From TIUS-1 sp964019505 (GTDB lineage Bacteria; Bacillota_I; Bacilli_A; Mycoplasmatales; Mycoplasmataceae): a stretch of 64,000 bases of DNA. The stretch lies in contig NZ_OZ026449.1 in assembly GCF_964019505.1 (NCBI RefSeq), positions 372,001-436,000 on the forward strand, read 5' to 3'. Positions 30,927 to 40,710 of the stretch are shown here, piece by piece. The notes below the pieces were generated by a model, which worked only from the letters and a program-made list of their open reading frames with translations, had not been told where the DNA came from and did not search any database. A program made the position numbers and the translations under genes. The stretch's first letter is position 1. Each line of letters starts with the position of its first letter.

Positions 30927-31694
30927 TTAATAGACTAAACGATTGTTTAGTCTTTCTTTTTTGTCAAAACAAATTGATTGAAATATTTTATCTCCAGTTA
31001 CTTCAAACATGTAGTTTGCTCAAAGCGATCAAAGAATATCTTGATATTTTATTTCAAGATTTAATATTCTTTTTTCTTTTATTAATCCTTTCTTGATTGA
31101 AATATTTATAAAATATTTAATTAAGTCTTCATCATCGTTTAGTGTTTCGCATATAAAACTCGCAACATCAAAATATATATTGTTGTATGAAACAAAATCG
31201 TAGTCTATTAATTTGATGTCGTCTAAACCATTGAAAAGAATATTTCCAGGAACCAAGTCATTGTGAGATAAAATGTATTCTAATTCATCTAATTCTACAA
31301 AAATATTCAAATCTAAATCAATAGGGAACAGAGGTTCTTTGATGTGATTGATAAATCATTGTAAATAATTCAAATGATTAAATAATTCTAAATTTTTAAT
31401 TTCAACTTCGCGTATTGATTTGATTCCGTCTGAAACCAGTTCGACAATGTTTTTATCAATCTTAAAATGACTAATATCTTTATAAGATTTTAGGAATGGA
31501 AATGTTGATGTCATAATTTCATTTTCAAAAGAGAAATCAATTGGCTTAACAAAAATGGGTGAATCTATTTTTGTTAATTCTTTTAAAAAGACAAATTCAT
31601 TTTGTTTATTTAAATAAACTGAAGTTAACTTCTTAGAAGTTTTTTTAACAACTTCATTTATAAGTTCAACCTTATTTGTAAATCCGTCCATCAT
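30927..31694 (-). CDS. Choline/ethanolamine kinase-like phosphotransferase (LicA-like)
   Basis: A 255-residue aminoglycoside-phosphotransferase-fold protein. The catalytic loop SHNDLVPGNILF and the metal-binding LIDYDFVSYNNIYFDVA match choline kinase/LicA. Such enzymes phosphorylate choline or related alcohols; the substrate here is inferred. ATG at 31694 is chosen because GAGGA lies just before it; TTG at 31706 is less likely. UGA-Trp codons occur, including near the C-terminus, and the last eight or so codons are encoded by the convergent terminator stem. It is transcribed away from rdgB out of a shared AT-rich promoter. Confidence 0.82.
30932..30962. terminator. Bidirectional terminator inside the 3' end of the minus-strand gene
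   Basis: Stem AGACTAAAC / GTTTAGTCT with loop GATT, followed by a T-rich tail on the plus strand. The minus-strand kinase-like gene reads through the whole hairpin before its stop at 30927. Confidence 0.75.
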
Positions 31695-31710
31695 TTTATT
31701 CCTCAACCAA

Positions 31711-31725
31711 ATTATAAAGTATAAT
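31711..31725. promoter_or_regulatory. Overlapping divergent -10 boxes
   Basis: ATTATAAAGTATAAT is an imperfect palindrome giving TATAAT on both strands: 31720-31725 for rdgB (+) and 31716-31711 for the kinase-like gene (-). Confidence 0.6.
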
Positions 31726-31734
31726 CATTCCATG
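31720..31734 (+). promoter_or_regulatory. Leaderless promoter of rdgB
   Basis: TATAAT, 6 nt, ATG at 31732, and no Shine-Dalgarno. Confidence 0.6.
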
Positions 31735-32343
31735 AAATCAAAAACAATTTGAATAGCTACAACTAATGAAGGTAAGATAAATAACTTCAAAGGTATAATG
31801 TCTAGCTACAATATTAAATCTATTAAAGACCACGATGATAGTCTTGATATTTTAGAGACTGGAATTACATTAGAAGAGAATGCGATGATTAAGGCAAAGA
31901 CATTTGCTAATTTAATCAACCAAACTGTGATTTCAGACGATTCTGGGCTTTTTATTGAAGCATTAGGTAATTTCCCTGGTGTTTATTCTGCTAGGTGAGC
32001 TGGTGAGGGTTTTTCAGATTTAGAATTATGTGAAAAGATTATAGATAAACTAAAAGAAAATAATCTTGAAGCTAAAATAAATAAAGCTTCAATGAGAACA
32101 GTGGTTGCATACTATGATCCTGAAAAAAATATTGAAAAAATATTTAACGGGAGAATTGATGGTGTGATTACAAAAACAATTAAAGGTGAAACGGGTTTTG
32201 GATATGATTTTATCTTTGCACCAAACGGTGGAGAAGGGAAAACATTTGCAGAACTTGGATATGATTTTAAAGTTGAACATAGTCACAGAAAACTGGCTGT
32301 TAATGAACTTATAAATTTTTTAGAGGAAAATGGAAATGAGTAG
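31732..32343 (+). CDS. rdgB: XTP/dITP diphosphatase (RdgB/Ham1)
   Basis: A 203-residue house-cleaning enzyme that hydrolyses dITP and XTP to monophosphates. Motifs: TTNEGKINNF near the N-terminus, the metal-binding SDDSGLFIEAL, and GFGYDFIFAPNG with the C-terminal SHRKLAVNEL. UGA-Trp at residue 7 and in SARWAGEG. Leaderless start. It overlaps the trmL start by 8 bp. Confidence 0.95.
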
Positions 32344-32857
32344 AAAAATAAATGTTATTTTATTTGAACCAGAAATTCACAGCAATGTCGGTTCAATTAT
32401 GAGAACATGTGCATTAACTGATGTCAAACTTCATTTAATAGAGCCATTCGGTTTTGTATTTGATAAAAGAAATTTTGCAAGAAGTTCAGCTAACAACTTT
32501 GAAGGTTGCGAATATGTTAGATATGATGACTGAACTGATTTTCAAGAAAAAAATAAAAACCCTAAAATATTTTGCTTAACAAGATATGGTAAAAAACCAA
32601 TATCTGATTTTGACTTTAAACAAACAAACGATGAAATTTTCTTGATGTTTGGAAAAGAATCAACAGGAATTGATAAAAATATTTTGAAACAAAACAAAGA
32701 AAATTGTTTTAGATTACCGATGGTTGATATTGGTAGAAGTCTAAACATATCAAACACAGTAACTGTTGCTGTATATGAAGTATTAAGACAATGAGATTAT
32801 TTAAACCTTTCAAAAGTAGAAGTTGAAAAGGGTGAAGATTATCTAGATAAACTATAG
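32336..32857 (+). CDS. trmL: tRNA (cytidine(34)-2'-O)-methyltransferase TrmL
   Basis: A 173-residue SPOUT methyltransferase that modifies wobble position 34 of tRNA-Leu. SAM-knot motifs are NVGSIMRTCA near the N-terminus, LMFGKESTGI and the C-terminal LPMVDIGRSLNISNTVTVAVYE. ATG at 32336 is preferred over ATG at 32330 because AGAGGA is 8 nt upstream of the former and only 2 nt from the latter. Two UGA-Trp codons. Confidence 0.92.
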
Positions 32858-32865
32858 GAGGCCAA

Positions 32866-34239
32866 ATGAAATTTACAGATTACGAGTTTAAACAATTTAT
32901 TAATGATTCACTAGATGAATTAAAATTTGAGAGCCCGACATTAATTCAACAAAAAGTAATTCCGTTATTAAACAAAAAAGAATCTGTAATTGCGCAATCT
33001 CAAACTGGTACAGGGAAAACCCATTCTTTTCTTTTACCAATAATGAATAATTTTGATTTTGAAAATCTTGCAAAAATACAATGTGTAATTATTACCCCAA
33101 CTCGTGAATTGGCTAGACAAATATTTGCGAACGTAAAACAAATCATTAAATTTAATCCAGAAATTAAAGCTCAATTATTAATTGGTGGAGAAGAGTTAAA
33201 TTCACAAATTAATAATTTAAAAGTACAACCAACAATTGTTGTGGGTACTCCAACAAGACTTAAAAGACTATATGAAGATAGACATTTAAAAATCACAACA
33301 GCTACAAGTGTTGTGATTGATGAGTGCGATATGATTTTTGATCTAGGTTTCATCGAAGACGTGGATTTCCTAATTTCAAAAATAAACAATAATGCAAAAG
33401 TTTCGTTGTTCTCAGCAACAATGAAAGAAGAGTTGAAGCCATTTTTGAAGAAGTACTTTACTGAAGCAACGTTCATTAATGTTGTTAAAGAAAACCCAAT
33501 GAACGTCAACATCAAAAATATATTAATTTGAACTCGAAATAAAGAAAATAAGCTAATATTTAAAATACTTATGAATCAAATAAACCCGTATGTTTGTCTT
33601 GTTTTTGTTAACACAAAGCAACAAGTTCCAATAGTGATTGGTTGATTAAAAGAATTTGGAATTACAAATATTGGTGAACTCCATGCTGGATTAGATCCAA
33701 GACAGCGTACCAATATGCAAAAAAGAATCCAAAACATGGAATTCAAATGAATTGTGGCAACTGATATTGCTGCTCGTGGTATTGATATTGATGGGGTAAG
33801 TCACGTAATTTCTGTCGATCTACCAAACGAACTTGAATACTACATTCACCGAAGTGGTAGAACAGGTAGAAATAAATACTTGGGTGAAAGTTATGTTTTA
33901 TTTAATTCACAAAACCAAAACTTAGTAGACAAACTAAAAGAAATGAATATTGAATTTAGTAATATGAAAGTATCTGAAGGCCAAATTGTTGACATTAAGG
34001 TTAGACAAAAAAAACAACATACAAAACCTACCAATACAAAATTTGATATTGAACAAGCAAAAATAATTAATAAGTTTAAGGGTGGAAAAATTAAACCTGG
34101 TTACAAATCAAAAAGAAAAGCTGAAATAGAAAAACTTAAAAAAGATGTTAGAAGAAAACATATTAAAGAAAGTATTGCTAAGATTAAGAAAGAAAGATAT
34201 ACAAAACGTAGAAAAGATTTATTTGATTCAGAAGGGTAG
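32866..34239 (+). CDS. DEAD-box RNA helicase
   Basis: A 457-residue ATP-dependent RNA helicase. Motif I is QTGTGKTHS, Ia PTRELARQ, II DECD (in place of DEAD), III SAT, and VI HRSGRTGR. The basic C-terminal tail of about 90 residues (KKQHTKPTN ... KRRKDLF) probably binds RNA. Mollicutes usually keep CshA/CshB-type helicases for ribosome assembly and mRNA decay. It starts behind AGGAGGCC 8 bp after trmL. Three UGA-Trp codons. Confidence 0.92.
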
Positions 34240-34247
34240 GTACAAGC

Positions 34248-34610
34248 ATGGAACTAAGAGAAAAGGGTTTAGACCTTATTGTTTATTTAAAAACTGGAGA
34301 TAAAATTTCAGATATTATCAAAAAAGTTGTAAGAGAATACAAAATAATAGATGCAAAGATTACAGGATATGGTTGATTACATTTCTTAGAATATGGCGTA
34401 CTTGTTAAAAGCGATCCAATCTTTTCAGAAAAAAATCACTTAATTGAACTTGTGACTGTGGGGTCTTTAATTGGTCTAATTGCTGAACGTGAGATGGAGT
34501 TAATGGTAATTGCTTCAACAAAAAGCAAACAACACATCGGTGAGTTTATTAATGGTACTGTTGAAAATAATTTTTCAATCATAATTTCAATCATCAAAAA
34601 TGATATTTAA
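34248..34610 (+). CDS. PPC/DUF296-like domain protein
   Basis: A 120-residue protein with the length and beta/alpha pattern of the PPC (DUF296, COG1661) domain: GDKISDIIKKVVREYKI at the start, GYGWLHFLEYGV in the middle, and HIGEFINGTVENNFSIII aligning with the GGHLLEGTV strand at the end. One of the usual metal-binding His residues appears lost. Family members bind DNA or act as trimeric enzymes; the role here is unknown. One UGA-Trp. It follows the helicase by 8 bp. Confidence 0.7.
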
Positions 34611-34640
34611 AAATGAATTATATTCATTTTTTCTTTTTAT
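34609..34640 (+). terminator. Terminator of the rdgB operon
   Basis: Stem AAAAATGAAT / ATTCATTTTT with loop TAT, then a T-rich tail. Confidence 0.8.
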
Positions 34641-34649
34641 TCCTTTAAT

Positions 34650-34698
34650 TACAATTAATTACATTATTTATTAAGTATAATTAATGTAATTAATTGTA
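34650..34698 (+). promoter_or_regulatory. 17-bp perfect inverted repeat around the -10 of the next gene
   Basis: Arms at 34650-34666 and 34682-34698 are exactly complementary (TACAATTAATTACATTA and its complement). The 15-nt loop holds TATAAT at 34676-34681. The right arm overlaps the predicted transcription start and reaches the TAGG ribosome site. Confidence 0.75.
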
Positions 34699-34705
34699 GG
34701 TAAAC

Positions 34706-36226
34706 ATGATCGGGATAATCTCAACAACATACTTCGAATTGAATGAAAGAATTCTTGAAGGTTTTAAATTAGAAAAAAAATACTGATGAAAAAATGTTGC
34801 TATTCAACAAGTTTCATATAAAGGTATCAAATACATTTTAATCACAACTGGAATTGGTAAAGCTAATGCCGCAATGGCTTTAACATATGTAACTGAGAAA
34901 TTTCCAAAACTTGAATTGATATTAAATATTGATATTGCACTTTCAACAAATGAAAATTTTAAAACAGGTGATGTTGTTTTTGGTTCTAACTTTATATATC
35001 GTGATTCAGACTTAACGGTTTTTGAAGATGTTAAATACGGACAAATGTTAAATGAACCAGAAAACTATTCATTTACAAACGACTACATATCTAAAATAAA
35101 AAATTTCAAAATTGGAATGAATGAAGGGGTTGTAGGAACTGCAGATACTCTAATTTATAATTCAGACCAATTCAAAGAAATGATTTCAAAATTTGGTTAC
35201 AGTATCGATATCATCGATAATGAAGCTGGGGTGTTAGCTCAAATTGCAAGAAAATCTTCAATTGACTTTATGGCCCTTAAGATTGTCTATTCTAATGCAA
35301 TGTTATCATGAGAAAATGACCCGCTACATCACATTAGAATTCTTGAAGCAACAAACAAAATGAAGTATGTAATCATTAAATTGATGAACTTATTAGCACT
35401 TGATATCAACATTGATTTCAATGATTTAAACGATATGGAAGTAGAAGTGGTGAATGACTTATTTTACTTTTATGACACTGAATGAATTAAAAAATTCCAC
35501 AGTAATGCAAGTTACTTAATTTCAGGAATGGGTCCATCACTGTTTATCACAGATAGCAAAAGACTAAATCCTGTTGCAGTTGAATTTGTATTAATGGATT
35601 GATCGAGATCAAATGATGTCCTATCTGAATCAAAGTCTGAAATGTCGTCGACATCTAAATTTTGAGCAAATAAGAAAAGGTATTTAGATTCAATACAAAT
35701 ATCTCCATCAAATATCTTGTTGAACAAATCAACTCGTTCAAATCCTAAGTCAAAAAAATTAACAATTGAAAATTATTCTAAGTTTATTGCAAAACAAATC
35801 GCGCTGAAATGTGAAAACAAAGATTATTATTCTTTTAATGGTGTGGTTATTTCAGATAAGAGCTTAGTTGTATCATTGCTTACACATCCTAACTTCTATA
35901 TAACAAACACTAAAACTCATGAAATAATTCAAGATGCCAAAATAGCTAGAACGTTATTAAAAAATGAGTTTATTAAATATTTAACTTTTTACTTAGAGAA
36001 GATTAAGTCACCATTTAAAACAATAATTGCCTTTGTAAAAGTTGTGTTAGATAACGGACTAACTTTAGATATTAATATCGAAACCCAAAACAAGGTAAAC
36101 CAAGAAATAAAAATTGGTAGTCCAGATAGAATAAACAATTCGTATGTAATTGTTGATATCGAAAGAGATGACTACGATCAACAATTGGTTGGATCAATAA
36201 AAATAAATATAGATATAAATAAATAA
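34706..36226 (+). CDS. MTA/SAH-nucleosidase-like protein fused to an unknown C-terminal domain
   Basis: A 506-residue protein. Residues 1-215 resemble 5'-methylthioadenosine/SAH nucleosidase: IGIIS start, TTGIGKANAAMALT at 48-60 and IDNEAGVLAQIA at 171-182. Glu11 and Glu173 align with catalytic Glu12 and Glu174 of E. coli MTAN. The catalytic Asp197 is replaced by Asn (Asn197 in YSNA). The remaining 290 residues have no family I know; the end is beta-rich. Seven or more UGA-Trp codons. Normal MTAN is about 230 residues. A non-catalytic sensor or altered enzyme is inference. Confidence 0.75.
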
Positions 36227-36234
36227 GGAACATC

Positions 36235-36738
36235 ATGAGACAAGACGAAAAAGATGAATTAATGAAAACATTAGTAATTGACGCTTTCGTCGATTTAATG
36301 TTGGTTGGTGAACCAGAAGTAAGTGAACAAACCATTGATAACTTTTTAAAGGATAGATACTTTCTAGATAGGTATTTGAAATTGAAAAAATCATTTGAAG
36401 TAGAAATTGCGAAGAAAAAAAATCCAGCAAGTATTCCAAAAATTAATTTATCAGATAATGTCTATACAGCTAGATCAGTTAATAAAAATGATATAAACAG
36501 TATCCTTAAAAATGCTCGTGTACAAAATAACAATATGAAAAATAATTCTTGAACTGACCCACAAGATAAGTTGGAAGCTGAGATAATTGAAAAAGCTAAA
36601 CAATCGGGTAAGAACGAATTTGATTCTGACGTATTAAGAGAATTAATATTGCATAGACAAAAAAATAAAAATAGAGATTCTAATATTGGCGTAGGTATTG
36701 CTGAAGCTGCAAAAGAAAAAATGAAGGAAATGAAATAG
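36235..36738 (+). CDS. Hypothetical protein
   Basis: A 167-residue, hydrophilic, helical protein of unknown function. It starts 8 bp after the nucleosidase-like gene behind AAGGAACATC and is 8 bp from the YitT gene, so the three form one operon. One UGA-Trp at 36550. The C-terminus is Lys/Met rich (AAKEKMKEMK). No motif recognised. Confidence 0.75.
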
Positions 36739-36746
36739 ACATTTTT

Positions 36747-38501
36747 ATGAAAACAGAAAAAGACATAATCAAAATTTCAGATGAGAAAGATTCAGCCGAC
36801 GGAGCAGTTACTGAAGAAATTTTAGTTATGTTAGAAGAAACAAATAGTATTGTTTCTGCTGATGAAGTAATTGATAAAGACGAAATCAAACAATTAAGTA
36901 AACGCCTAAAACAATCTAAAATAAATAAAGATACTAGTACACTGGATGACGAATCACTTGTAATCAATAGTGAAGACTTAGAAGTTTTTCAATCACAAAT
37001 GTTATCAAGACGTGAAAAAACACTTTTGATGAAACATTACATGAGAAATAAATTTGTTTTTGATTTAATGAAAGTAGCATTGTGTGCATTGCTTGTAACA
37101 ATTACATTTGACTACTTCATCTCCATAACTGGTAAAACAGGGTTGTATCCTGCTGGAGTGGGGGCTTTTGCTAGGTTCTTTTCAATACTTACATCTGATA
37201 GTATTAAGATGCAATCATCATTTTACTTTGTATACTACTTTGCAATAAATATTCCATTAATTGTATTTGGGTTTATGAAGCTTGGTAAAAAATTTACATT
37301 GCTAACCGTCTTGTACATTGGTCTTCAAATTGCGTTTGACCAGATTATTCAAAATATACCATATATAAACCCAACTGACTTCAACTTCATTGTTAACTAT
37401 CAGTTGTTAAATGGTAATGGAGTTTCTTGAAACAATGCCCACTGATTATTTATCTTTGCCTTAATTGCAGGATTGATGTTGGGATTTTCTTATTCAATTG
37501 TTTATAGACTTGGATCATCAACTGGTGGGTTAGATTTTGTATCAGTATATTTAAGCAGAAAATTCAAAAAGCCAGTAGGTGGTCTGAACAAAAATATTAA
37601 CTTGTGTATATTATTTGTTGTTATATTGTTAAACACTTCTGTTATGCCAATTGCTGCAATAAATGGTGATATAAAGATTGATATTATTTTAAATGGTTCA
37701 CAAGATTGAAGTAATAGTCCTAAACTATTAGAAAACATTGTTAGAACGTATGTAACAACAGATCCAAATATACTTGTAACTGAAAACGGTGTCATGTTAA
37801 ATGATTTACTTTCTTCATTTATCCCAACTGGGGAAGAGCTATATAAAAATGTTGATCAAGTTGTATTTGCGGTGCTTGAATCTTTTAAAACAAGTAATTA
37901 TTCATTAGGGATAGATATTAAAGATAATGTCTTTAAAGAAATGGTAATTGGTGCTTGTTTAAATGGATATGACGGAACTGGACTATCAACTGGTGCAATG
38001 GTCGGAATCAAAGCTAGATTCATAGTAGGACCATCATTGTTTGCATCTTTAGTGTTAATTTTATCTTCAGGGTTTGCAACAAACATGTCATACCCTAAAT
38101 TCAAAATTTCAACATATGTTATCAATACAACACAATCAAAAGAAATCAATACTAAATTATTTAAATTAGGTTATCAAAATGATGTTTTACACTGAAATGG
38201 AATTAACCATATTAATGGTAATTACATACACACAGATATGCTGATGATAACGATGCCAGTAATGGAGTGAACACCAATTGAACGAGAATTATTCTTAATT
38301 GATCCTGAAATGAGAATTAATATAATTTCAACTACGGCCGTAAAAGGTATGTTTAATTATGAAGTTCACAAAAACGAAGACAGAGATGTCATCATTAAAA
38401 ACCTACACGACAATTCAACTGAGGTTGAAAAAATCAAACAAATTGCGACTGTAAGATACAAAAAAATGCAGAGAGCCAAATTAAAAAGTAAAAGAAAATA
38501 G
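36747..38501 (+). CDS. Very large YitT-family membrane protein
   Basis: A 584-residue protein, about twice the usual YitT length. An acidic, cytoplasmic N-terminal tail fills residues 1-105. Hydrophobic segments begin near residue 113. The YitT core is clear: LGFSYSIVYRLGSSTGGLDFVSVYLSRKF near residue 245. About 100 residues of extra soluble sequence are inserted after LLNTSVMPIAAINGD. The C-terminal DUF2179-like domain (INIISTTAVKGMFNYEV) follows. The transported substrate of the family is not established. Several UGA-Trp codons. Confidence 0.85.
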
Positions 38502-38535
38502 AACAAACATTAAAACTTGTTGACTTAAATAATAG

Positions 38536-38559
38536 AGATATATTCGTATATCTTTTTTC
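38536..38559 (+). terminator. Terminator with UUCG loop
   Basis: Stem AGATATA / TATATCT closed by the stable tetraloop TTCG, followed by a T-run. Confidence 0.88.
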
Positions 38560-38571
38560 TTTTAATTGTAA

Positions 38572-38586
38572 GATAATAAACATATG
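38572..38586 (+). promoter_or_regulatory. Leaderless promoter of truB
   Basis: GATAAT, 6 nt, ATG at 38584, and no Shine-Dalgarno. Confidence 0.55.
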
Positions 38587-39504
38587 AAAACGAATTCAGG
38601 ATATTTTTTAATAAATAAACCTAAAGGAATGACTTCAAATGATTTGGTCCAAACAATAAAGAAAAGGTTCAACTTTGATAAGGTTGGGCATTCTGGAACG
38701 TTAGATCCACTTGCGAGTGGGCTAATGGTTGTGTTGATTAACCAAGCTACGAAAGCATCTGATTTTTTCTTGTCTTCGAACAAAGAGTATGAGTTTACTA
38801 TTAATTTATTTGAAACAACTGCTACATTAGATTCGGAGGGTGAAATAATTGAATCTCAAAAACCGTTCAAAATTACAAAAAGTACAATTGAAAAAGTGGT
38901 TAAAAAATATAATGGTTATATGTATCAACAAATTCCACCACTTTATAGTGCAATTAAAATTGATGGAAAAAAATTATACGAATACGCAAGACAAAACAAA
39001 GAAGCACCCGAAGTTAAACCAAGAGAAGTTTCAATTTTTAGTCTAAAATTGGACAATTATAATACTGAAACAAATCAAATTTCACTTACTGCCAATTGTT
39101 CTAAAGGAACGTATATTAGATCACTTGCATTAGATATTGCAAAAGAGCTAAACACAATTGGATATGTTGCGCGTCTTCACAGGACTAAATCAGGTAAATT
39201 TGAAATCAAAAACTCAACAAACTTAAATGACGTTAGGTTAGAAAACATTTTCACAACATATCAAGGCCTAATATTAAATGAATATCCAATCTATGAATAT
39301 AAAAATACAAAAGACATTTACCATGGAAAGTCTATAAAAATTAATGCAAAAGAAGAAACAATCTTTTTAAGTAACTCAAATAATGAAGTGCTTGCTATAT
39401 ACACAAGGGTTGCAAAGGGTATTTACAAATGCAAACGAGGCCTTTGAGAACAAAATGATACCAATATGACAATTGCACAAAAAGCGGAACTGTATGGCGA
39501 ATAA
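38584..39504 (+). CDS. truB: tRNA pseudouridine(55) synthase
   Basis: A 306-residue enzyme that makes pseudouridine 55 in the T loop of tRNAs. Motif GHSGTLDPLASG places catalytic Asp at residue 41. Further marks: YEFTINLFETTATLDSEGE-like strand, IPPLYSAIKIDGKKLYEYAR and the KGTYIRSLALDI box. UGA at 39445 is Trp, so the protein extends to TAA at 39502 and overlaps the next start by 11 bp. The truB-ribF order is the usual Firmicutes one. Confidence 0.95.
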
Positions 39505-40237
39505 TATAATCAAAACAATTCTTCAAAAAAATGATGAATTTAAATTTAAAAATAATTCAAATGTAATTTGTATTGGTAACTTTGATGGGCTACACCCAAT
39601 ACATCAAAAAGTTATTTATAAAACAAAAGAAATAGCTGCTGATTTAGGTTATTCTTTTTCAATTTTTACTTTTGAAAAGAAAATAAACCCATTGAAAGAT
39701 ACATTTAACATTTTTTCAAATGAATTGAAAAATGAAAAAATATGTGCCCAATTTAATCCAGATTACATATTCGAGTTGAAAATAAATGATGCAACCATTG
39801 CTACAACAGCAAATGATTTCTTAGATTATTTAAAAAATAATCTATGTGTTAAAAAAATTGTGGTTGGATCTGATATTAAGTTTGGACACAAAGCACAAGG
39901 TAACTCTGGTTTATTAGTTGAAATATTTGGAAAAGAAAATGTAATAATTTTTGAAAGAGAAGCTAAAATTTCTACAACTAAAGCTAAAGAATATTTAATT
40001 TCATCTAAATTTGAAAAATTCAAAAGTGTAATGGGTTACAACTTTAGAGTTGAGGTATTAAATGAAAACAAAAAATATAAACTAATTAGCAGCGGTTTTA
40101 AGGTTAAAAACGGACTTTATAAAGTTGCTATAAATAATGTTGAATATGATGTTGAAATAATAAATTATGTGGTTAATATTCAACTAGATAAAGAAATACA
40201 ATTTTTAGAAATTATAAAATTAATCAAGGAGATTTAA
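39494..40237 (+). CDS. ribF: RibF-like FAD synthetase with degenerate riboflavin-kinase part
   Basis: A 247-residue protein. The FMN adenylyltransferase half is intact-looking: GNFDGLHPIHQKVI (family GxFDGxHxGH, both His kept), VVGSDIKFGHKAQGN and a following REAKISTTKAKEYL. The C-terminal half is only about 70 residues and lacks the GxPTAN riboflavin-kinase motif. It should therefore make FAD from FMN but not FMN from riboflavin. ATG 39494 is used because upstream in-frame TTG codons have no ribosome site. It overlaps truB. See the complementary paralogue at 63347. Confidence 0.85.
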   Translation: MANNIIKTILQKNDEFKFKNNSNVICIGNFDGLHPIHQKVIYKTKEIAADLGYSFSIFTFEKKINPLKDTFNIFSNELKNEKICAQFNPDYIFELKINDATIATTANDFLDYLKNNLCVKKIVVGSDIKFGHKAQGNSGLLVEIFGKENVIIFEREAKISTTKAKEYLISSKFEKFKSVMGYNFRVEVLNENKKYKLISSGFKVKNGLYKVAINNVEYDVEIINYVVNIQLDKEIQFLEIIKLIKEI

Positions 40238-40239
40238 TA

Positions 40240-40668
40240 ATGGGGATGAAAATGATAATTAATAACCTATATTTAGGTGACAGAAAATCCGCGCCAAGAG
40301 ATAGTGAATTAATAATTTCATGTGCAGAAGAAATGTACATTGGAGATAATGAAGTAAAATTTAATCAAACAGGCAAGGTAACCTATGTTAGTTTTGAAGA
40401 TTATCCATATAATTTGGATATAAATCTTGTTAGAAAAGCTGTTAATGAAATTGAAAATAATGTAGACACCAAGAAAGTTTATGTACATTGCTTATGAGGG
40501 ATAAATAGAAGTGCTTCATTGGTGTTTATGTACATGGTTAGAAGCAAAAATATAATAGCTGATAGTTATGAAGAAGCGCAAAAACAATTTTGAAAAATCT
40601 ATCCAAATCATTCACCAAATCCAGGTTGAAAGAGTTTTTTGAAAACTAACTACCCATATAACTTCTAA
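40240..40668 (+). CDS. Dual-specificity protein phosphatase
   Basis: A 142-residue phosphatase. The P-loop VHCLWGINRSASL fits the HCX5R signature of dual-specificity phosphatases, and the upstream Asp (YPYNLD region) could be the general acid. It would remove phosphate from Ser/Thr/Tyr or other substrates. The Trp in the P-loop is encoded by UGA, which hides the motif in the standard code. Start ATG behind AAGGAG, 2 bp after ribF, so cotranscribed with truB-ribF. Confidence 0.88.
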
Positions 40669-40678
40669 TTAAATAATA

Positions 40679-40707
40679 AAAAAATAGAATTTCAAATTCT
40701 ATTTTTT
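40679..40707. terminator. Bidirectional terminator, phosphatase / azoreductase
   Basis: Stem AAAAAATAGAAT / ATTCTATTTTTT with a 5-nt loop; T-runs on both strands. Confidence 0.88.
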
Positions 40708-40710
40708 GTT

